A stretch of DNA of 15,096 nucleotides, taken from Chrysochromulina tobinii (lineage: Eukaryota; Haptophyta; Prymnesiales; Chrysochromulinaceae). A model generated the notes under the pieces. The model was not told where the DNA came from. It searched no databases and worked only from the letters and a program-made list of their open reading frames with translations. Where the stretch lies: NCBI GenBank assembly GCA_001275005.1, contig JWZX01000107.1:1-15096 (forward strand), given 5' to 3'. Position 1 is the stretch's first letter. Each line of letters begins with the position of its first letter. Positions 6,115 to 13,672 of this stretch are shown one piece after another. The translations under genes were made by a program, and so were the position numbers.

Positions 6115-9100
6115 ATGGTTGTGCTGGACACCCGCCACACCCTCTCCATTGAACCCACATCCAAGGTAGGCGGCCCACCGAGCCGCTATCGGCCGATCAG
6201 CCCGCGAAAGACACCGCCTGCAATCCAGGATGACAAGCGATCACCATCACCGCCCGAGCATAAGCCGATTGCGCAGCGTCCGAACACGTCTCCGTCACCG
6301 CGGCGAAGGCCGCCCTCCCGAGCGGCCAAGGCGACAGCGGCCACCGGCGGCAGCGCTAGCCAAAGCGGCGACGCGATCAAGCCCGCGCTGGACCGTAAGG
6401 CGCTCAACCCGCACTGGCGGAAAGTGATGGGGGTCATCGACCGCGTCAACGGCCAGATCGAGGACTCGGAGCGGGTGCGCGGTGACCAGGTGGCCGGCGA
6501 CACGCTCGACCTTGTCGAAGTCGACACGGCCGTGCGCAAGGAGATGATGCATCGCCTGGGCCGCAAGCTCAACGAGATGATCGACGAGCAAACGCAGCAT
6601 GCGGTGCAGCAGTCCAACAACCTCGAGAAGGTGGACACGTGGCTGATCGAGGCGGCCGCGCGCCTCGAGCAGGACGACGATGGCGACCCGTTCGCTCAAG
6701 CCGCGGTCGTGCGGCCGGACGCGTCGGTGGGTGCGATGCTCAACCGGCAGACAGAGATGGGGCAGGCCCTATCCAAGGTGCACCGGAAGATGTCGCAGAT
6801 GGTGGCGGACCTGAGCGCCAACAAGGCGAGCGGCGAGCAGGCGCAGGCCAAGGTGCTCGAGCTCGAGCAGCGGCTCGCGATGCAGGGCGTTGAGATCGCC
6901 AAGGCACAGAGCGCAGTCCTCGACGAGAAGGCGCGCGCCGACCAGGTGGCCCACCAGGCGCGGCTACAGAACGAGCTCTTGACGAAACAGCGCGATGAGG
7001 CGCGCGATGAGGCGGCGGCGCACCGCACCGCGATACGCAAGACCCGCAAGGAAGATCGGAAGGCCCTCGAGGAGGCCCTCGAGCCGCTCAACGCCCAGGT
7101 TGCCAAGCTCTCGATGGAGCTGCGACAGTCGCACGCGGTTCTCGAGAAGCGTGACGATGAGCTTTTCGACCTGCATGCGAAGCTCGAAGAAATAGCCATC
7201 AAGGAGGCGGGAGCCGTCAAGGTGATCAACGAGGTCAAGGTGATCAAAGAGGTCCGAGAGGTGGTCACCGAGCGCGGTTCAACGGGCGGCACGACTTCCC
7301 CGATCGTCACGCGGCGCGCCGAGCTCAAGCGGCGTGCAGCCGAGGGAGAGCTCTCCGAGCACGAGGCTCTCGAAATGGAAGCTCACCACGCCAGCGGCTC
7401 GGAGCAGTTCCCCGCCTTCCTCGATGAGGTCCGTGAGGAGGTGCGCGTCGAGGTGCGGGCGGAGCTCCAGTCGGAGCTACTGGGGATGCAGCAGAGGCTC
7501 GAGGCGACAGAGGAGCGCGCGCACGCCGCCGAGCAGCGCAACTCCGCAGACGAGCAGCGCATCTCGGCAGCCGAGCAGCGCATCTCCGAAGCCGAGCAGC
7601 AGGTGGCCGCCGCTGTTGCGACTGCTGAGGTGCACAAGGCGGCAGCGCAGGAGGCGCACGCGGCAGCGGCGCAGGCGAGGTACGCGGCGATTGAGCAGAT
7701 GGAGGCCGTCCAGGCCGCCCAGGCCGCGGCGATCGAGGCGGCGGTCGAGGCGGCGGTCGCGGAGGTGGCCGAGGGATCGGCGACCGCGCCCGGCCAGCAG
7801 CAGCAGCGTCGCCGTCGAAGAAGAAGTGGGTCGATGCACGCTGCCAAGGCGGGGGCGCGGCGGCGCGTGGGCGGCGGCGCGGCGGAGGATGGCGACGAGT
7901 ACGAGTACGACTACGACTACGAAGATCACGGCCTTGTCGGCCTCGACGGCGGGGAGCGGCAAGAGGAGGAGCCCGCGCCGTCGGCCGCGCCGTCGGCCTC
8001 AGATGATGATCTCGGCGAGTGGAGCCGGCGCTACGCGGCGGCGCACGACGCACCCGGCGTGCCCGAGGATCCGGCCGCGGTGGATGCGGCAGCGGTGGCC
8101 GAACGGAAGCGGTTGGCGCTCGTTCGAGACTTGTGCACCGCACAGGATGCGGTGCTCAAGGAGGCGTCCGTGCTGCGCGCGACGCTCGAACGCATTGGTG
8201 GCGACGTCTCGGCTCCCATTCTGCGCGGCGTGGTGATGGCGGCGAAGCCCGGCGTGGCCAAGCGCCTCGCAATCGAGCTATTTGAGCTCCATGAGCACCG
8301 CCAGCTCGTCGACGCGAACGCTGACGTCGCGTTGCCAGAGGGCTGGAAGGACCTTCCCGCGGAGATTCGGTACAAGGTGCCTGAAGGATGGGGGCCCATT
8401 GACGACAAGGCGTTGCTCGAGGCGGCCGAGGCACGCCGCGCCCTGGAGGAGCGCTGCGCCGAGCTTGAGGAGGCGTTACGCGTCGCGTCGCTCGAGCTCG
8501 AGGAGAGTCGCGCCAGGCTGCGCGCCCAGCTGGCAGCGAGCGAGGCGGAGAGAGAGAGAGCGAGAGAGCTGGCTGAGGCCCTCGCCGCTGCCAAGGCCAA
8601 GGTCGAGGCCCTCACCGCCGGGCTCAATGACGCGGAGGCCGCGGCCAGAGCCAAGGCGGCCGCCGAGGCTGACGCCCTGCGGCGCGCTGCTGCCGGCAAG
8701 CTGGACGCTCTGGACGCTGACGCGGCGGCTGAGGCGGTCCTGAGGACGGCGATGACGCGCGAGGCCGCCCAGGCCGCCGAGGATGCTGCCGAGCTTGCAG
8801 CGGCCGAGCTTGCGGAGAGCGCGGCGCGCAGCTCGAGGCCAGGGACCAGGGAGGGCTCACGAGGCGGTGCGGCCTCAGCAGCCGATGCCGCCGCCGCATT
8901 GGCCGCGGCCGAGGCTGCCGACGCGCTCGCACGGGAGGCCGCGAGGGCGGAGCAGATGGCCGCACTGGCGCGGGATACTCGTGAGAAGGCGGAGGTGGCC
9001 GAGGAGGCGGCTGCTCGTGTTGCAGGCGTCGAGTACTCGCGCCCATCGTCGCGTGGCTCGCGCCCGACGTCACGAGGCGGGCTCGGGCCGCCCTCGGCGA

Positions 9101-12100
9101 TGACGAGCTTACTCACCGAGGCCCAGGAGGAGGCGGCGGCGGCGCGGCTCGCCGCCCAGCAGGCACTCGAGGAGCTTGAGAGCCTGCGCGAGGAGATGGC
9201 GGCGGCGCGCGAGGAGGCGGCGGCGGCGCGGCTCGCCGCCCAGCAGGCACTCGAGGAGCTTGAGAGCCTGCGCGAACAGATGGCGGCGGACGCGGCGGCG
9301 GCGGCCAAGGCGGCGGAGGAGGCGCGCTTACGTATCAAGGAGCTCGAGGCGAAGCTCAAGGCGGCGCATGCGGACTTCGCGCGTGAAAGGGAGGAGCTGC
9401 TCGAGAGGCAACGCGAGCTCGAGGCGCGGCTCGCGGCGGCGGCAGCCCTGGGCGCTGGCACGGGGGAGGCGGCGGCGGCTGTGAAGGCTCTCGAGCAGAA
9501 GTACAAGGAGCAGTTCGATGCTCTGCAGGCGCAGCTGGCAGCGGCGGCGGCGGAGCGCGATGAGGCAAGGCGGCGCGAGAAGATGCGCAACACCCTCCTT
9601 TTCATGGCAAACAAGAGGAAGTATGAGGCCATCCATCAAGGCAAGGCGTGGGCCGCGACCCTTGAGGTGGAACTACGCTCGCTCGAGGCGGCGCACGCAG
9701 AGGCGACCGCTGCGTGCAAGCGCGCGGCCGCCGCCGCCGCCTCGTCGACCCAGGTTCGGGACCACTCGGAGGCGAGCTTGGTCCTCGTGGCGCGCGCCAT
9801 TCGGCAGTTGAGCGACCGGCGGATGCGAAGGAAACTCGACGAGCGTGAGGCAGCCCATGCAGCCGAGCTCGAGGCACTTCGAGCGCGCTTCGAAGCCGAG
9901 AGTGCCGCGTGGCAGAGCCGGCTGCACGCCGCGGAGGAGCGTGCCGCGGCGGCCTTGTCAGCACAGGCGAGCCTCGAGGCCCAGTTAGCCAACCTCGGGC
10001 AGATGGCCTCGCTGCATAAGGACGTTGGAGCCGCCGCCACACAAGAGGCGCGAAAGAAGCTCGAGGACGCCGAGGAGAGGGCGCGTGCCGCTCAGGCGGC
10101 GGCGGACGCGGCGGCCAAGGAGCGCGACGATGCCCAACGGAGGCTCGCCGAGCTCGAGGCGGCGTTGAGGGCACTGCAGGAGAAGCTGCGGGAGAGCGAA
10201 GCCGCAGTCGCGGCGGCCGAGGCGCGCGCCGCGAGCGCCGAGGCGCGCTGCCAGGCGCTCGAGGGCGCGGGCGGCGCGGCGGCGTCCGCGCTCGAGGCGG
10301 CGCTTGAGGAGGAGCGCGCGGCGGCGGCGCGGCGTGGCCAGCAGCTCAATCAACAGCTGGCGGAGCAAAGGGCGGCGCTCGCGGCGGCCAAGGAGGCGCT
10401 CGAGAGAGCGCTCGCCGCAGCGGCTGCCGACCGAGCGCGAGCTCTCGATCTCGAGGCGAGGCTCCGTGATCTCTTGGCGCGCTCGGACGCGGAACGTGTG
10501 CTCGCGCTCCGGCTGAGGCGCGCGATCGACGAGCGCAAGCTTCTGGGCGTGAAGCAGCAGCTCCACGAGATGATGGCCAAGGTCGTTGATCTCGCGTCCG
10601 AGCTCTCATCGGAGAGGGCAAGGATCGCCTCGGAGCGCGCCGACCTCGAGCGCCGGGTTCGGGAGGCACGCGGAGGCGCTCGGATCGCGTCGCGCTACTG
10701 GCAGAAGAAGGCGCAGCTGCAGACGGTGCAGGCCATCCTCGCCGACCGCAAGCAGAAGGGGGCCGAGGCGCGGTGTGCCGAGCTCGAAGCGTACGTGACC
10801 GAGCTGGGCAACGCCGACAAGCGGATGGCCGTGCTCGAGGCGGCGCGGCGCTCGACGGCTGAGGAGCGAGATGTCGCGAGGTCCGATCTCGCCTACTGCG
10901 AGATGAACCTGCTCGAGGCGCGCCAGGCAGCCGAGAGCGTGACGGCGCTGCTCGCGGCGGCGCGTGCCGCCCACGACGGCGCGCAGCATCGCGTGGCCGA
11001 GCTCCAAGCCGAGCTGCAGGCTGCCCTCCCACTGATGACGTGGAAGGTGCAGGCCGAGGACGTGGTGCGCCGCGACGCGCAGCTGCACGACGAGCTCACC
11101 ACGGCAGACCAGCGACTCTCCGAGTTTGAGACGCGCCTCGGCGCGCTCCAGGCTAACCTCGCCAAGGCGAGCGCCGTCGCGGGCAGTGCGTCGGCCTCGT
11201 TGCTGGCTCGGATGGCGGACAAGGAGGCGAGAGAGGCGTCGAGGTGGTCGGAGCGGCGCCAGCAGCTCATGGAGCTGCGCGAGGGCAATCTGCTCCGCGG
11301 CCTCTCGACGCTCGGCAAGCTCATGAACAACGCCCAGCACGACGCCTTTGACGAGCTCAGACATATCGAGGCGACGACGCTCGGCATCGGCGGCAGTGGC
11401 GGCAATGACTTTGAAGGGCGCGTGCCGCCGGTGGTTCGGCCGCCCAAGCAGAGCAGCGACTTTTACAATCGGCAGTCGACGACCATCAACCGTTGGCTCG
11501 AGCAGCAGGCGCTCGGCCGACCCGAGTCGCGACCCGCCTCACCGCCCACCCTACCTTGGGTCTCCTCCTCGGCTGCACCCGGAGCGGCGGCGGCCGACGA
11601 ATGGCCTCCTCGCCCTCGTGTGGCAGAGGATGAGGGGGCACTCAGCCTGGCACCCGCCGGGGCCCCCGGGCACAACATCGAGCGCGCGACCACCCCGCGC
11701 TCGACTGGCCGCAGCTCAATGCTTCTCCCTGGTCTCTCTCAAGAGCTGAGCAATGCGCTCGCGCTCGCGGAGGAAGACGGCGCCGCGCCGGCCGCCGCCG
11801 CGGACGCGATGAGCAAGCTCTTCGAGGCGGCTGTGCGCCTCACGTGGAACTCAAAGTCCCCGCCGCGCACCGCCGAGCCCGGGGCGCGCCGTCCTAATTT
11901 GGGTAGCGTCCCTTATTTGGGTCCAGCTGGCACCGCGAGCGGCGACGGGCTGTTCTCGGCACCCATCTCGGCGCCGAGCACGCGACCCGCCTCGCATCAG
12001 GCGCCGCGCCGGCCTACCCCAACGCTCGAAGGGCTGCGCCGCCCCGCCCAGAGTGCCCGCGGCGGCGCCGGTGGCGCGACCACGGTGCCGATGCCCCTGG

Positions 12101-12363
12101 CGCTCTCCGTCTCCTCTCGTGGCGCCTTGCCCCTGCCGCTCGACGCCAAGGGCGTGATCACTCACTTTTCCACGCAGTGGGCTTCGCGGCCCCTGCTCGG
12201 GCAGGGGCGCAACCGCGAGGACCTCGTCACAGCCACCTACAACACCGCGCCGCCGACGCCGCGCGAACGGGCGCGGCGGCCCACCAAACGGAGTGGTGCG
12301 GGCGAGCTCGTGCAGCAGCCACCGCACACTGCGCAGGCACTGCCACCGCTTCCTCGAGTATGA
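6115..12363 (+). CDS. Giant Ala-rich coiled-coil protein, function unknown
   Basis: An uninterrupted reading frame; from ATG 6115 it encodes 2,082 residues, and the same frame is open back to ATG 5953 (2,136). I prefer 6115 because 5953 leaves only 30 bp to the divergent gene, over a CCAAT box and an acceptor-like site; spliced MCTSEKP|ERQNAVG is also in frame. Layout (from 6115): basic Pro/Ser-rich head 1-75; helical region 80-200; coiled coil 208-390; Ala/Glu coiled coil 438-556; QQQQRRRRRR (561-570, possible nuclear signal); acidic Tyr tract 594-605; a possible globular part 640-760 with two PEGW motifs; a very long coiled coil 766-1755 with Ser/Arg/Gly linkers at 905-918 and 974-1000; Pro/Ala/Ser-rich tail to 2082. 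There is no motor, ATPase or catalytic motif. It looks like a structural, cytoskeletal, centrosomal or flagellar scaffold, but this is inference. I recognise no named family. Confidence 0.88.
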   Translation: MVVLDTRHTLSIEPTSKVGGPPSRYRPISPRKTPPAIQDDKRSPSPPEHKPIAQRPNTSPSPRRRPPSRAAKATAATGGSASQSGDAIKPALDRKALNPHWRKVMGVIDRVNGQIEDSERVRGDQVAGDTLDLVEVDTAVRKEMMHRLGRKLNEMIDEQTQHAVQQSNNLEKVDTWLIEAAARLEQDDDGDPFAQAAVVRPDASVGAMLNRQTEMGQALSKVHRKMSQMVADLSANKASGEQAQAKVLELEQRLAMQGVEIAKAQSAVLDEKARADQVAHQARLQNELLTKQRDEARDEAAAHRTAIRKTRKEDRKALEEALEPLNAQVAKLSMELRQSHAVLEKRDDELFDLHAKLEEIAIKEAGAVKVINEVKVIKEVREVVTERGSTGGTTSPIVTRRAELKRRAAEGELSEHEALEMEAHHASGSEQFPAFLDEVREEVRVEVRAELQSELLGMQQRLEATEERAHAAEQRNSADEQRISAAEQRISEAEQQVAAAVATAEVHKAAAQEAHAAAAQARYAAIEQMEAVQAAQAAAIEAAVEAAVAEVAEGSATAPGQQQQRRRRRRSGSMHAAKAGARRRVGGGAAEDGDEYEYDYDYEDHGLVGLDGGERQEEEPAPSAAPSASDDDLGEWSRRYAAAHDAPGVPEDPAAVDAAAVAERKRLALVRDLCTAQDAVLKEASVLRATLERIGGDVSAPILRGVVMAAKPGVAKRLAIELFELHEHRQLVDANADVALPEGWKDLPAEIRYKVPEGWGPIDDKALLEAAEARRALEERCAELEEALRVASLELEESRARLRAQLAASEAERERARELAEALAAAKAKVEALTAGLNDAEAAARAKAAAEADALRRAAAGKLDALDADAAAEAVLRTAMTREAAQAAEDAAELAAAELAESAARSSRPGTREGSRGGAASAADAAAALAAAEAADALAREAARAEQMAALARDTREKAEVAEEAAARVAGVEYSRPSSRGSRPTSRGGLGPPSAMTSLLTEAQEEAAAARLAAQQALEELESLREEMAAAREEAAAARLAAQQALEELESLREQMAADAAAAAKAAEEARLRIKELEAKLKAAHADFAREREELLERQRELEARLAAAAALGAGTGEAAAAVKALEQKYKEQFDALQAQLAAAAAERDEARRREKMRNTLLFMANKRKYEAIHQGKAWAATLEVELRSLEAAHAEATAACKRAAAAAASSTQVRDHSEASLVLVARAIRQLSDRRMRRKLDEREAAHAAELEALRARFEAESAAWQSRLHAAEERAAAALSAQASLEAQLANLGQMASLHKDVGAAATQEARKKLEDAEERARAAQAAADAAAKERDDAQRRLAELEAALRALQEKLRESEAAVAAAEARAASAEARCQALEGAGGAAASALEAALEEERAAAARRGQQLNQQLAEQRAALAAAKEALERALAAAAADRARALDLEARLRDLLARSDAERVLALRLRRAIDERKLLGVKQQLHEMMAKVVDLASELSSERARIASERADLERRVREARGGARIASRYWQKKAQLQTVQAILADRKQKGAEARCAELEAYVTELGNADKRMAVLEAARRSTAEERDVARSDLAYCEMNLLEARQAAESVTALLAAARAAHDGAQHRVAELQAELQAALPLMTWKVQAEDVVRRDAQLHDELTTADQRLSEFETRLGALQANLAKASAVAGSASASLLARMADKEAREASRWSERRQQLMELREGNLLRGLSTLGKLMNNAQHDAFDELRHIEATTLGIGGSGGNDFEGRVPPVVRPPKQSSDFYNRQSTTINRWLEQQALGRPESRPASPPTLPWVSSSAAPGAAAADEWPPRPRVAEDEGALSLAPAGAPGHNIERATTPRSTGRSSMLLPGLSQELSNALALAEEDGAAPAAAADAMSKLFEAAVRLTWNSKSPPRTAEPGARRPNLGSVPYLGPAGTASGDGLFSAPISAPSTRPASHQAPRRPTPTLEGLRRPAQSARGGAGGATTVPMPLALSVSSRGALPLPLDAKGVITHFSTQWASRPLLGQGRNREDLVTATYNTAPPTPRERARRPTKRSGAGELVQQPPHTAQALPPLPRV
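9127..9294 (+). repeat. 84-bp tandem duplication in the coiled-coil gene (28 residues)
   Basis: The unit at 9127-9210 is repeated at 9211-9294, essentially identical to about 9288. It encodes EEAAAARLAAQQALEELESL plus REEMAAAR, 28 residues, exactly four heptads, so the coiled-coil register is kept. Confidence 0.92.
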
Positions 12364-13202
12364 TATATACCTTGTTTGATTTACCTTGTTTATCGATGTC
12401 CTAGTCTACTCCTAGAGATGCCAGATGCGATGGGTGCAGGGTCACGAAGTCACAAAACGAAATAACTTGTACTTTAACTTCGCGTATAGCGAGTCGTGAC
12501 GTGTGTTCGGTCGGCACGCCAGACCGGACTGGCTGTGGCTCGTCAGCTATACGGTGCCGTCACCGGTGTCAATCTCTGTTGGTACAGTCTGTTCCGGATT
12601 CGCTATTCGATCCGACCGCGAGACCGTAACTCGTACGAGTTTTTCGGCTGGTCACGTACGCCCCACACGCCAGTAAGTTTTTCGGCTGGTTTATGCCCCA
12701 CACGGTGCCACGCCGCACGCGCCACCTCCACACACACCACAGCAACGCCAACGGCTAAGTACCGCCAACCGCCGATGCCACCACAGAGGTGTTTCATGTT
12801 AGTTTCATGCGGTGGGTCGCTAGCGCTCTTGCGCTAGATTGGTTGTCTTCCAGAGCGAACAACGTTAAGGGCGGCAGGCGCAACATCACCTCGACCCGTG
12901 CTGTCGAGCCCGGAGCGCCGGCGGGCGGGTGAAACTAACATGCATGTATCGATGAATGCATGAATATACAGAAGCATACTGCGCTTGTGCCAATTCTGAG
13001 GAGAATTAGGACAAAAAGAGCACGAAAGAGCATGAACGTGGAACGAAAGGTCCACCAGAACATACATCATACAGCCACCAAGTTGTGTAGTTGACCAGTG
13101 GGCCCATCAACCTTCACCTTGAAGGAGTGGGGCTCTAACCTGGCTTCTCTCAGCTAGTGCTAGATCCCAGTCTTAGACCTCGTGTTTATACCTCATGTCT
13201 TC
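12364..13202. other. Intergenic region between convergent genes, no gene recognised
   Basis: This begins with the 3' UTR of the coiled-coil gene (AT-rich after the TGA at 12361). It includes a near-duplicate sequence at 12638-12703 and a small hairpin CCTTCA-cct-TGAAGG at 13111-13125. Short ORFs show no domain. No tRNA or snRNA could be folded by eye. Confidence 0.5.
12638..12703. repeat. Short direct repeat (about 30 bp, two copies)
   Basis: AGTTTTTCGGCTGGT followed by GCCCCACAC occurs at 12638-12668 and again at 12676-12703. The inner spacer differs (CACGTAC versus TTAT). Confidence 0.8.
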
Positions 13203-13421
13203 TCGTGTCGAGGTCTGTCGAGGTCTGTCGAGGTCTGTCGAGCTGTCGAGCTGTCGAGCTTGACACTTGACGCCGCCGTCGCATGGAGTCAGGGGTAAGT
13301 CAGGGGGGTTCTGTCGAGGTCTGTCGAGGTCTGTCGAGGTCTGTCGAGTAGCTGTCAAGCTACATGTAGCCTGTCGAGTAGCTGTCGAGTTTCCTGTCGA
13401 GTTGTCGAGGCCAGGGCTCAA
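13203..13421 (-). repeat. CTCGACAG-family interspersed repeat element, right (inverted) copy
   Basis: This is the reverse complement, block by block, of the element at 1138-1443. On the minus strand it runs from TTGAGCCCTGG (13411-13421 on plus) to CTCGACACGA. It holds twelve exact CTGTCGAG words on the plus strand, starting at 13215, 13225, 13235, 13243, 13251, 13311, 13321, 13331, 13341, 13371, 13382 and 13394. Runs have a 10-bp period. Confidence 0.78.
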
Positions 13422-13672
13422 GCCAGCTCTCGGGGCTGATTATTACTTAACATCCCTAACAAGTCGTGATGCATACGATATAGCTCTGCTCCGTACGATA
13501 TAGAGAAGACTAATCAAGATAAATATACAAGCAAGCAAGCAAATCAGTCGAAGGCAACTCACGGTAGAAGTACCTAAGAAGTACCTAAACAAGCGCAACC
13601 GAGTACCCCAAGTAACAAACAATGACTCTTACATCATGATGATGAATCTTGAAATGTCACGACCATCCACGT
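13422..13672. other. Intergenic / 3' flank of kinase gene
   Basis: AT-richer DNA downstream of the minus-strand kinase gene, probably including its 3' UTR. It contains the microsatellite (CAAG)3 CAA at 13528-13542, two copies of TACGATATAG near 13474 and 13494, and two of AAGTACCTAA near 13570. No gene is seen. Confidence 0.5.

Noticed and set aside
8031-9632. Minus ORF of 533 codons rich in Ser/Ala
   Set aside because: It is an antisense shadow of the coiled-coil rod, caused by GCG/GAG codon bias without TTA, CTA or TCA in the sense frame.
13081-13150. Possible tRNA or small structured RNA
   Set aside because: Only the short hairpin CCTTCA-cct-TGAAGG is present; no T-loop GTTCRA motif or acceptor stem could be found on either strand.
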